NCBI GenBank assembly: GCA_002307145.1
Contig: DBTR01000075.1
Coordinates: forward strand, 23,137-40,251
Source: Rhodospirillum sp. UBA1311
Lineage (GTDB): Bacteria; Pseudomonadota; Alphaproteobacteria; Rhodospirillales; Rhodospirillaceae
Direction: 5' to 3'
Length of the DNA: 17,115 bases
Made by a program: the position numbers and the translations under genes. Under the pieces are notes generated by a model, which searched no databases, was not told where the DNA came from, and worked only from the letters and a program-made list of their open reading frames with translations. Positions 6,924 to 13,744 of this stretch are shown in pieces (positions within the stretch are counted from its first letter, which is position 1; the number at the start of each line of letters is the position of its first letter).

Positions 6924-8708
6924 TTACTCGGCCACCGTCATCGCGACGCTTTCGCCCATTCCGGCGACGCGCTGGTTCGGCTGGTTTGCCTGCTGGTGCT
7001 GCGACAGGACCCGCGCCATTTCGCGCGTCACCTCGCGGAATTCCTTCTGCATGTCGCGGATCAGGGTGCGCTGGCTGGTGCGCATCTCTTCGAGAGTGGC
7101 TTCGAGGATCGTGCTCTGGTGGCTGATTCCCTGCGAGATCAGGTTCAGCGGTTCGAGCGCCGCGTTCATCGCGCCGAAGTTCTCCTTGATCTCCCACAGG
7201 TGGCGCGAGCCGCCGACGTCGACTTCCTCGATTTTCTTGAGGCGGTCGGAAAGATCCTTGAACGCCGAGAGGGTTTCCACCACCGCGTCGCGCATCGCCT
7301 GCTGCACCACGCCCGCGTTGGAGAGCTGGCTCTGCGAGATCGAGGCGACCTCGTTGATCTTCACCGAAAGCTGCTGGATGCCCGAGGCGATCGCGGTGGA
7401 CGACCCGGCCATCGCCTGGAGGCGGCGGTCGAGGCGGTTTTCCGTATCCGCGCTGCGGTCGTTGACCGCCTGGAGCAAGCCGACCGCTTCGTCCATCTTG
7501 GTCAGGGTGTCGCGGCCGATGTTGCCCTGGGCGTCCTGGAACAGGCGGTGGGTATCGTTGCCGATCGCGAGCTTCTGGTCGATCGCGTTCAGCACGTCGA
7601 CGAGGCGTGCGCTCACCTTGCCGGAATCGGTACTGGCGGAGACGATGGATTCGAGCTGGCTCAGCATCTGCTCGTTGGTTTCCTTCATCCGCGGACCGAA
7701 GCCGAGGAGATCGTTGGTCTTCTTCGACGCGGCGACGTTGCTTTCGATCGCCTGCGAGACCTGTTCGAGACGCTTCGCCAGACCGTCGACCCGCGCGGTC
7801 ATCTGCATCGAGCTGTCCTGCGAGCGGTGGAACAGGTCCTGGAGGTTGTTGATGTTGCCGAGCAGCTCGGCCATGAAGTCGGTGAGGAACGCCTCGGAAA
7901 CGCCGCCCCGGCTCGCCGCCATCATCGCGCCCGGCAGCGGGCCGCGCACCCGCTCGACGAGTTGGTTGAGGGCGTAGCGGGCTTCCGACATCACCCGGCG
8001 GACGTAGCGTCGCACGGTGAGCAGCATCACGCCGAGCATCAGGCTGCTGACCAAGCCGAACATCGACGCCGAGAACGCGATGCCCATGCCCGCGAGCGGC
8101 TTCCTGAGTTCGCCGACGAGGTTGACGAATTCCTCTTCGAGGTTGCCGCTGCCCCCCGCCATGCCGTCGAGCATCCCGGCGATGCCGGTGAGGGTGTGGA
8201 GCAGGCCGATGAAGGTGCCGAGCAGGCCCATCGCGACCATGAAGCCGACGAGGAAGCTCGGCAGTTCGAGGCGGCTTTCGAACTCGGAGGACAGCGCCTT
8301 CAGCTCGGACTCGATCGCATCCTGGTCGAGGGCGGAGGAGAGCTTGCCGCCGGTCTCCGCGATCGGCGAGAGGTAGCGATGGATCAACCGCCGCGCCAGC
8401 CAGGATTCCTCCAGGATCTCCTTCATGTTGCCGCCCTGGGCGGCGAGCTTCTGGAAGCGCCGGAGCGCGCAGCGTTCGCGCTGCGCCTGGAACAGGCGAT
8501 AGAGGATCAGGAGCGCACCGCCGCCGGCAACGCAGAGGATGCCGGTGTTGAGGATGCGGTTTCCCTCGATCGCGGTGACCACGAAGTCCTGGAATGTCCA
8601 GCCGACGGCCGCCAGCAGGGCGAGAGGCATGACACCCTGGAACAAGGCGAGGACGTCACTCGGCGAGCACATCCAGGTCAGGCGTTTCAATAACGAGCGC
8701 GGAGCCAT
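6924..8708 (-). CDS. MotA/TolQ/ExbB-family proton-channel protein with long cytoplasmic coiled-coil tail (SiiB-like)
   Basis: Inner-membrane protein of 594 residues. Predicted transmembrane helices lie at about 23-45, 53-72, 151-172 and 205-232. The last two carry the MotA/TolQ/ExbB channel signature: VGFMVAMGLLGTFIGLLHTL (154-173), and LAGMGIAFSASMFGLVSSLM (205-224). This family forms the stator ring that surrounds a MotB/TolR/ExbD dimer and passes protons; the MotB-like partner is encoded two genes upstream. Residues 242-594 form a long, mostly helical, heptad-rich cytoplasmic tail with no recognised enzyme domain, much longer than in TolQ or ExbB. Salmonella SiiB is the closest functional parallel that I know of in this context. 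The ATG at 8708 shares one base with the HlyD-type stop (TGATG) and has AGGA at 8-9 nt. The family is certain; coupling to secretion or adhesin release is inferred. Confidence 0.88.
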   Translation of the reverse strand: MAPRSLLKRLTWMCSPSDVLALFQGVMPLALLAAVGWTFQDFVVTAIEGNRILNTGILCVAGGGALLILYRLFQAQRERCALRRFQKLAAQGGNMKEILEESWLARRLIHRYLSPIAETGGKLSSALDQDAIESELKALSSEFESRLELPSFLVGFMVAMGLLGTFIGLLHTLTGIAGMLDGMAGGSGNLEEEFVNLVGELRKPLAGMGIAFSASMFGLVSSLMLGVMLLTVRRYVRRVMSEARYALNQLVERVRGPLPGAMMAASRGGVSEAFLTDFMAELLGNINNLQDLFHRSQDSSMQMTARVDGLAKRLEQVSQAIESNVAASKKTNDLLGFGPRMKETNEQMLSQLESIVSASTDSGKVSARLVDVLNAIDQKLAIGNDTHRLFQDAQGNIGRDTLTKMDEAVGLLQAVNDRSADTENRLDRRLQAMAGSSTAIASGIQQLSVKINEVASISQSQLSNAGVVQQAMRDAVVETLSAFKDLSDRLKKIEEVDVGGSRHLWEIKENFGAMNAALEPLNLISQGISHQSTILEATLEEMRTSQRTLIRDMQKEFREVTREMARVLSQHQQANQPNQRVAGMGESVAMTVAE

Positions 8709-10030
8709 CAGCGTGCATCCTGAAATACGTTGTCGGAAAATCTGCGGAGCGGCGACGTGAGATAGCTCAGCACGGTGCGTTGCCCGATCACCACGTCGCC
8801 GGTGATCGTCATGCCGGGAACCAGGAGCCGCCCGGCGTAGCTCGGCGGCAGGTCGTCGACGCGCAGGAGGACGCGGTAATAGGCCTCGCCCTTGGTGTCG
8901 AACACGGTATCGGAACTGATCTCGACCACCCGCGCGGGAATGGTGCCGACCTCGCCGCTGTCATGGGCGGAAACCCGGATGTGGGCGTCGAGGCCTTCGC
9001 GCAATTCGCCCCGGTCGGCGGGGCGGGCGCGGGCTTCGAGCATCAGCGGCCCCGAGGTCGGGGTGATTTCGACGATCGAATCTCCGGCCTTGACCACGCC
9101 ACCGACGGTATTCACCGAGATCCGGTTGATCACGCCATCGACCGGCGCGCGGACTTCGGTACGGCTGACCCGGTCGGTTTGCGCCGCCATGCCCTGGCGC
9201 AGCCGGTCGATTTCGGTGAGCGTGGCCGCAAGATCGCCCTGCGCCTCGGCGCGATAGCGGGCGCGGGCCTCGTCGATCCGTGCCTCGGCCTCGCCGATCG
9301 CGGCTTTCAGCTTCGGCACCATCGCCTCGGCCTCGCCGAGGTCGGAGGTGAAGCGCTGTTCGCGGCTCTGCGCCTCCAGGACTTCCAGCTGCGAGGCGGC
9401 GGCGCGCTCGGCCATGCCGCGAACCAGCCCGAGGCGCTTGATTGCGGTCTCGCGCTCGATCCGGATGCGCGCCTGGCGTCCTTCGATCTCGTGGAGTTCG
9501 GCGGTGCGCTGGCGCACCTGCTCGCGATAGACCGCCTGTTCCTGGAGGAACTTCTCGCGCCGCGACAGGAACAGCTGGCGTTCCGCCTCGGCCGAGGCTT
9601 CGTCGCGCAGGTCCGGCGGCAACACCAGCTTGTCGAGCCCGTCGGCCTCGGCGCGCAGCCGCACCGCGCGGATGCGCTGCCCGGCGAGTTTCGCCCCGGC
9701 CTCGCCGAGCGCCGCCCCGGCGTTGGTTGCGTCGATGGTGAGCAACAGGTCGCCCTTCTTCACCGCCGAGCCCTCGACCGCCGCGATCGAGGCGACGATG
9801 CCACCCTCGAAATGCTGGATCTGCTGCGCGCGCCCGGCGGGGATGATCCGGCCCTCGACCCGTACGACCCGATGCACCTGGGCGACCGCCGCCCACGTGA
9901 TCAGCAACGCCACCAGCGCCGCGACCGCGAGCAGGAACGTCGCCGGACCGTCGAGCCGTCGCCACGCCGCCGCGCGGGGCCGCCTCAGACCCGCGTCAGG
10001 GGCGACGAAAACGGATCTCGACCCGTCCAT
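8708..10030 (-). CDS. HlyD-family periplasmic adaptor (membrane fusion protein) of the type I secretion system; SiiD-like
   Basis: A 440-residue adaptor that bridges the inner-membrane ABC exporter and the TolC-like channel. It has a short cytoplasmic N-terminus, one transmembrane helix at about 31-52, a first lipoyl half (GRIIPAGRAQQIQHFEGG, from residue 60) and a long alpha-helical hairpin of coiled coil (about 145-285). The second lipoyl half follows (TEVRAPVDGVINRISV, from 291), then a beta-barrel region and the C-terminal family segment GRLLVPGMTITGDVVIG (400-416). Length and order match HlyD/LapC-type adaptors. The ATG at 10030 has a perfect AAGGAG at 10038-10043 with 7-nt spacing and overlaps the end of the MotB-like gene by 35 nt. 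Confidence 0.93.
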   Translation of the reverse strand: MDGSRSVFVAPDAGLRRPRAAAWRRLDGPATFLLAVAALVALLITWAAVAQVHRVVRVEGRIIPAGRAQQIQHFEGGIVASIAAVEGSAVKKGDLLLTIDATNAGAALGEAGAKLAGQRIRAVRLRAEADGLDKLVLPPDLRDEASAEAERQLFLSRREKFLQEQAVYREQVRQRTAELHEIEGRQARIRIERETAIKRLGLVRGMAERAAASQLEVLEAQSREQRFTSDLGEAEAMVPKLKAAIGEAEARIDEARARYRAEAQGDLAATLTEIDRLRQGMAAQTDRVSRTEVRAPVDGVINRISVNTVGGVVKAGDSIVEITPTSGPLMLEARARPADRGELREGLDAHIRVSAHDSGEVGTIPARVVEISSDTVFDTKGEAYYRVLLRVDDLPPSYAGRLLVPGMTITGDVVIGQRTVLSYLTSPLRRFSDNVFQDAR

Positions 10031-10742
10031 CGAGATTCTCCTTCCCCGGTTCGATCATCACGTGGATCGTGCGGCCGTCGCCCAGCCCCTTGTCGATCAA
10101 GTAGTTGCGGACCACGAGACCACGGAAATAGGCAAGCCGCCGCGCCTCGGTATAAGTTTCCGCACCGGTTAACGACAGTACCGCCGAGAGCGCGCCCTTC
10201 AGCCGGTCGCCCTGCCCTTCGAGAACCTTGTCGAGCGCCGCCTTGGCCTTTTCGTCGAGCTGGAAGACGTTGCGCGGGAAGAGCAGCACGATCGCGCCGT
10301 TCTCCCGAGAAAGATCGGGCGCACCCTTGGCCAGGTCGGGCGCGGACGAAACCACCTTGATCTCGGTGCGGTCCATGACCAGGTTCGCCTGGGTCTCCGA
10401 GCGAGCCTCCGCGGGGCGCTGCTCGCGCGCCTCGGCCAACTGGCGCTTGAGCTGCGCCGCGTTGGTTTCGAGTTCGCGCACCTTGTCCTGCGCCACTTGC
10501 AACTGCGCCAGAACCTCGCGTTGCTCCAGCTTCAGTCCGTCCTTCTCGGAAAGGGCCTCCTGGCGCGCGACCTCCTCCTGCTTCACCGATTCCGAAAGCT
10601 CCGACGCACGCTTGCGCAGCTTGTCGGAGGACAGCACCAGGGCGAAGACGAACACCACCAGCACGAACACCAGGGTCAGCACCACGTTGCTGAGCGCGTC
10701 GACGAACCCCGGCCAGTAGTTCTGTTCCTTGTATTCGCTCAT
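9996..10742 (-). CDS. MotB/OmpA-like proton-channel partner protein (SiiA-like)
   Basis: A 248-residue protein with MotB layout: a short cytoplasmic N-terminus, and a single transmembrane helix at about 16-37, with Asp15 at its start (WPGFVDALSNVVLTLVFVLV). That is the position of the proton-binding aspartate in MotB/TolR/ExbD. A heptad-rich periplasmic coil follows (40-108), then a C-terminal OmpA-like domain (about 145-248) with YTEARRLAYFRGLVVRNYLIDK and a final DGRVEIRF. These align with the peptidoglycan-binding family, although some canonical ligand residues look replaced. It would sit in the MotA-like channel and anchor it to the wall, as proposed for SiiA. The ATG at 10742 overlaps the TolC-like stop by 4 nt (ATGA) and has GGGAG upstream. 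The longer frame to 11171 is a shadow over the TolC-like gene. Confidence 0.88.
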   Translation of the reverse strand: MSEYKEQNYWPGFVDALSNVVLTLVFVLVVFVFALVLSSDKLRKRASELSESVKQEEVARQEALSEKDGLKLEQREVLAQLQVAQDKVRELETNAAQLKRQLAEAREQRPAEARSETQANLVMDRTEIKVVSSAPDLAKGAPDLSRENGAIVLLFPRNVFQLDEKAKAALDKVLEGQGDRLKGALSAVLSLTGAETYTEARRLAYFRGLVVRNYLIDKGLGDGRTIHVMIEPGKENLDGRVEIRFRRP

Positions 10743-12232
10743 GACTGGGGCTCCCCGGTCCCGAGAACGGCGCCGACCATCTCGCCCATCTGGCGGCGAA
10801 CCTGGAATGCCGCCTGCGCCTCGGCGGTGATCAGGCGGATCAGCTCGACGCGCGAGGAATAGAGCCGCTCGTAGGCGTCGAGAAGGTCGAACAACTGGCG
10901 GCTGCCCGCGAGGTATTGTTCCTCGAAGCTGTCCGCGACCAGGGCGTTGGCGGCGAGCGCCTGACGCGTCGCCTGGATCCGCTTTCCGGCGGCGGCGAGT
11001 GCGGTGTAGCTGTTCGCCATGCTCTCCTCGATGCGGCGGCGCAGGTCGAGGGTCTTGTACTGGGCTTCCCGCGCGCGCTCGCCATAACCGATGCCCTGCA
11101 TCACGTCGGAGCCGCCGTTGAACGACCAGGTCGCCACCAGCATCGCCATGTTCTCGATTTCGTTCGGCCACGGCCCGCCGTCGATCGGGTTGCCCTTGGC
11201 CGCTCCGCCCGCGTTGTAGGTGGTGGTACGGCTGACCTCGAAGCTGAGCTTGGGCAGGACGCGGGCGTAGGCCTTGTCGCTTTCGAGGCGGGTGACGGAG
11301 GACTGGAGATCGGAGGCGAGATAGTCGGGGTTGGCGGCCAGCGCGCGGCGCAGCGCCTCGCCCGGCTGCTCGGGCACCTCGGGCATCAGGTGTTCGGGAA
11401 TCCGGACCTTGAGCGGCATCACCCCGGCGAGACGACGGAACTCGATCTGCGCCGCCTCAAGCTCGGAGCGCGAAGAAATGATCGCGGACTCCGCGGTGAT
11501 CGCCCGCGAACGCACCCGTTCGAGATCGGCGCGCGACGCGCCGCCGCCTTCGAGCCGCGCCGACATCCGCTCCTGCAAGCCGTCGAGCGACGCCTTGTAG
11601 CGTTCGGCGTAGCGCACCGTCAGCACGCCCTGGATCAGCTTGAGGAAGCTGTTGACGGTGTCGAGGGCGACGCGCTCGCGCACGCCGACGCGCTCGGCGG
11701 CGGCGACGTCGTCGGTGGTGCGGCGCTGGAGGATGTCGGTGAGGATCGCAACGTCGACCAGCGGCTGCTGGATCTTCCACACCCGGTCGCGGCGGTGGTG
11801 GGTGTCGTCGTCGACGCGGTTGCCGACGGAATCGTTGTAGGACGCGGGAGAACTGCGCTCGCTGCCGGTGGCATAGGTGAAGTTGACCTGGGGCGCATAT
11901 TGGCCGTAGGCGGCGACCACGTCCCACTCGGCGCCGGATTTCTTGGCGTCGGCGGCCAGGACTTCGTTATTGGACTTCATCGCGAGCGCGACCGCCTCGG
12001 CGAGGCCGATGGTGTCGACGGTGTCGGGGGCCTCGGTGCCACCGACCGCGATCGGGACCTCGTTTTCGCCCTGGAGCAGGCTCCGCAGCAAGATCGCCCG
12101 CTCGTCACCGCGCGAGGCCTTGACGACCGCCGCGTCGGCGGGCTGCGCCGTTTGCGCATTCGCGTGTGCCGCGCTTATCGCAAGCACGAGCGCAAGCCAC
12201 GGGATCACCCGCGTTGCACCGCGTCCAATCAT
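10739..12232 (-). CDS. TolC-family outer-membrane channel protein of the type I secretion system; SiiC-like
   Basis: A 497-residue outer-membrane efflux protein that would form the exit duct for the adhesin. It starts with a Sec signal peptide (residues 1-26: VIPWLALVLAISAAHANA then cleavage). The mature part shows the family's duplicated helical pattern: an early IGLAEAVALAMKSNNEVLAA stretch, YGQYAPQVNF leading into the barrel, a long coil with ERMSARLEGGGASRADLERV, and the second repeat ending with AGSRQLFDLLDAYERLYSSR. Start: the ATG at 12232 has AAGGGG at 12241-12246 with 8-nt spacing. A TTG immediately before it (12235) could also be used but is less well placed. It is the first gene of the operon, and its upstream region holds the candidate CtrA site. 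Confidence 0.93.
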   Translation of the reverse strand: MIGRGATRVIPWLALVLAISAAHANAQTAQPADAAVVKASRGDERAILLRSLLQGENEVPIAVGGTEAPDTVDTIGLAEAVALAMKSNNEVLAADAKKSGAEWDVVAAYGQYAPQVNFTYATGSERSSPASYNDSVGNRVDDDTHHRRDRVWKIQQPLVDVAILTDILQRRTTDDVAAAERVGVRERVALDTVNSFLKLIQGVLTVRYAERYKASLDGLQERMSARLEGGGASRADLERVRSRAITAESAIISSRSELEAAQIEFRRLAGVMPLKVRIPEHLMPEVPEQPGEALRRALAANPDYLASDLQSSVTRLESDKAYARVLPKLSFEVSRTTTYNAGGAAKGNPIDGGPWPNEIENMAMLVATWSFNGGSDVMQGIGYGERAREAQYKTLDLRRRIEESMANSYTALAAAGKRIQATRQALAANALVADSFEEQYLAGSRQLFDLLDAYERLYSSRVELIRLITAEAQAAFQVRRQMGEMVGAVLGTGEPQS

Positions 12233-12324
12233 CAAGGCAACCCCTTCCCCCAGGAATGCTTCTTCGAATTCTTACACTCCGCATACCATGGGGATTTCGG
12301 CCCTTCCAGTGGATTTTTACAGCC

Positions 12325-12339
12325 TTAACACAGGCTTAA
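12325..12339 (-). promoter_or_regulatory. Candidate CtrA binding site (TTAA-N7-TTAA) upstream of the secretion operon
   Basis: TTAA (12325-12328), seven bases CACAGGC, then TTAA (12336-12339) matches exactly the core CtrA recognition pattern known from Caulobacter and other Alphaproteobacteria. It lies 92 nt upstream of the TolC-like ATG. A 5-bp inverted repeat AGCCT/AGGCT (12321-12325, 12332-12336) overlaps it. A possible -10 (TAAAAA on the minus strand, 12319-12314) lies 5 nt downstream, so the site would cover the -35 zone, as at CtrA-activated promoters. The motif is rare by chance in GC-rich DNA, but the local region is A/T-rich and the host's CtrA is not visible here. Confidence 0.5.
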
Positions 12340-12627
12340 TACTTCTGGGTGAGTAAAGACCCCACATGCGGGTGAATGACGGTTTTCTCCGCATTAATGT
12401 CATTTCGGTTGCGATACTTGCACTCTCCCCCCAGGCCCTTCTCCGGCAACCCCAATCCTGCCCGAATATTCAAGTCCTGGAATATCGAAACGCATGGAGG
12501 GTTCGCGGGCGACACCCCGCACCGGGACGAAAAATCCAGGCCAGCCAAGAGAATACGCCGCAGCGCCGGGGACGCTTCCGGAGCGCCCCCAAGTTTATCG
12601 ACGACATCTTCGTCAAAGCGGGAAAAC

Positions 12628-12654
12628 TTCGCCCGAATGCCAGCGGCGGGCGAA
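12628..12654 (-). terminator. Probable intrinsic terminator of the ZIP transporter gene
   Basis: Perfect 8-bp arms TTCGCCCG (12628-12635) and CGGGCGAA (12647-12654) with an 11-nt loop begin 9 nt beyond the ZIP stop. On the minus strand the hairpin is followed by G-TTTT, a short T-run. It would also separate the ZIP gene from the secretion operon transcribed in the same direction. Confidence 0.55.
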
Positions 12655-12663
12655 AAACCGGCG

Positions 12664-13629
12664 TCAGCCGAGAACGGTGTCGAGCACCATCATCAAGGCG
12701 AAACCGCCCATCAGCCCGATCGTCGCCGGGGTCTGGTGACCGTTGCGGTGGGTTTCCGGGATCACTTCGTGGGAGACCACGAACAGCATCGCCCCCGCCG
12801 CAAGCCCGAGCCCGATCGGATAGGCGATCGCGAAACCGCTCGAAAGCCCGACGCCCAAAATCGCGCCGATCGGCTCGACGAAGCCGCTGCCGATCCCGGC
12901 GAACACCGCCGTCCACACCGAGAATCCGGCGGTGCGCATCGCCAGCGCCACCGCCAGACCTTCGGGGAAGTCCTGGATCGCGATCGCGGTGGTGAGCGGA
13001 ATCCCCACCGCCATGTCGGAGTTGGAAAAGCCGACGCCGATCGCCATGCCTTCCGGCAGATTGTGCAGCACGATCGCGAAGACGAACAGCCAGACCCGCC
13101 CGAGGCGCTCGTAGCCCGGCCCCATCGGCCCGATCGCCTCGTGCTCGTGCGGCGTAAACTGCTCCAGCCCAAGCATCAGCAGCACGCCGAGACCCATGCC
13201 GAGCACCACCACCCCCGCCGCCGCGAGCTTGGTGCCGGTGAGGTCCGCCGCCGCGTCCAACCCCGGCAGGATCAGCGAAAACGCCGAGGCCGCCAGCATC
13301 ATCCCGGCGGCGAAGCCGAGCATGGTGTCCTCGATCTTCTGCGGCATGCCGCGCATCACCAGAACCGGCAGGGCTCCCGCCGCCGTCGCGCCGCATGCCG
13401 CCATGCCGCCCGCCAGCGCATACATCGTCGAATCCGGCGCGTTGCCCGCCGCGATGTGCAGCAGGCTCTGCGCAACCAGAACCAGCACCGCCATCGACGA
13501 AATCGCGAGCCCGAGGGTGATCAACGGACGGTTGCGGGCCTGGCGGCGCGCGCCGCCGATCCAGGCGGAGGCGAACGACGAACGGGAACTGGCGGTGGAA
13601 ATGGCGGATCTCCTTGACGACGACGGCAT
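12664..13629 (-). CDS. ZIP-family divalent metal transporter (GufA subfamily)
   Basis: Inner-membrane protein of about 321 residues, likely importing zinc or a related divalent cation. Around eight hydrophobic segments are visible. The metal-binding signatures of ZIP proteins are intact: HNLPEGMAIGVGF in one helix, and AIQDFPEGLAVALAM in the next. A histidine/acid loop (FTPHEHEA) lies between the third and fourth segments. The pattern fits the prokaryotic GufA branch. The coordinates use the only in-frame ATG near the expected N-terminus (13629), but it has no ribosome-binding site. A perfect AAGGAG at 13610-13615 stands 7 nt before an in-frame ATT at 13602-13600, which may be the true start (312 residues). 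Longer frames run into the divergent glycosidase gene and are not credible. It ends at a terminator-like hairpin. Confidence 0.9.
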   Translation of the reverse strand: MPSSSRRSAISTASSRSSFASAWIGGARRQARNRPLITLGLAISSMAVLVLVAQSLLHIAAGNAPDSTMYALAGGMAACGATAAGALPVLVMRGMPQKIEDTMLGFAAGMMLAASAFSLILPGLDAAADLTGTKLAAAGVVVLGMGLGVLLMLGLEQFTPHEHEAIGPMGPGYERLGRVWLFVFAIVLHNLPEGMAIGVGFSNSDMAVGIPLTTAIAIQDFPEGLAVALAMRTAGFSVWTAVFAGIGSGFVEPIGAILGVGLSSGFAIAYPIGLGLAAGAMLFVVSHEVIPETHRNGHQTPATIGLMGGFALMMVLDTVLG

Positions 13630-13744
13630 ATTGCGCGGCACCGAGTTTTGGCCGCGCCGCCCAAAAACGCAAGGGGAGTGCTGCGGCGCACGCGGAATCG
13701 AGGTATTCTTTTTGAAACCAATAAGAAAGTCGAGGAGGTACGCC

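Larger units (their letters stand above)
12233..12663. other. 431-bp intergenic region: likely control region of the secretion operon plus transporter 3' end
   Basis: No convincing gene is present; short frames here lack ribosome-binding sites. The part nearest tolC (about 12260-12420) is clearly richer in A/T than the rest of the window, as expected for a promoter. It holds the TTAA-N7-TTAA site, an inverted repeat AATGAC (12375-12380)/GTCATT (12399-12404), and the palindrome GAATATTC (12464-12471) with a partial second copy at 12480-12485. The far end carries the terminator-like hairpin of the ZIP gene. I could not fix a sigma70 promoter with good -35 and -10 boxes. Confidence 0.6.

Noticed and set aside
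3569..7126. Plus-strand open frame of 1185 codons across the adhesin gene
   Set aside because: It is antisense to a clear RTX protein. Its translation is a low-complexity string of Val, Ala, Gly, Arg and Asp caused by the GC-rich repeat codons, with no recognisable domain.
6924..10742. Zorya-type anti-phage defence (ZorA/ZorB)
   Set aside because: The long-tailed MotA-like and MotB-like pair resembles ZorAB, but no ZorC, ZorD or ZorE gene is present, and both genes lie in an overlapping operon with T1SS and adhesin genes.
6924..10742. Flagellar stator motA/motB
   Set aside because: No flagellar genes are nearby, the MotA-like protein carries a large C-terminal tail and a shorter N-terminal pattern, and the two genes are split by an HlyD gene in a secretion operon.
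12420..12445. Possible sigma54 promoter (GG-N10-GC) on the minus strand
   Set aside because: The nearest GG and GC pairs are 9 nt apart instead of 10, and the flanking consensus bases are absent.
12336..12548. Possible 70-residue minus-strand gene upstream of the secretion operon
   Set aside because: It has a TTG start, no ribosome-binding site and no recognisable domain, and it covers the putative regulatory elements.
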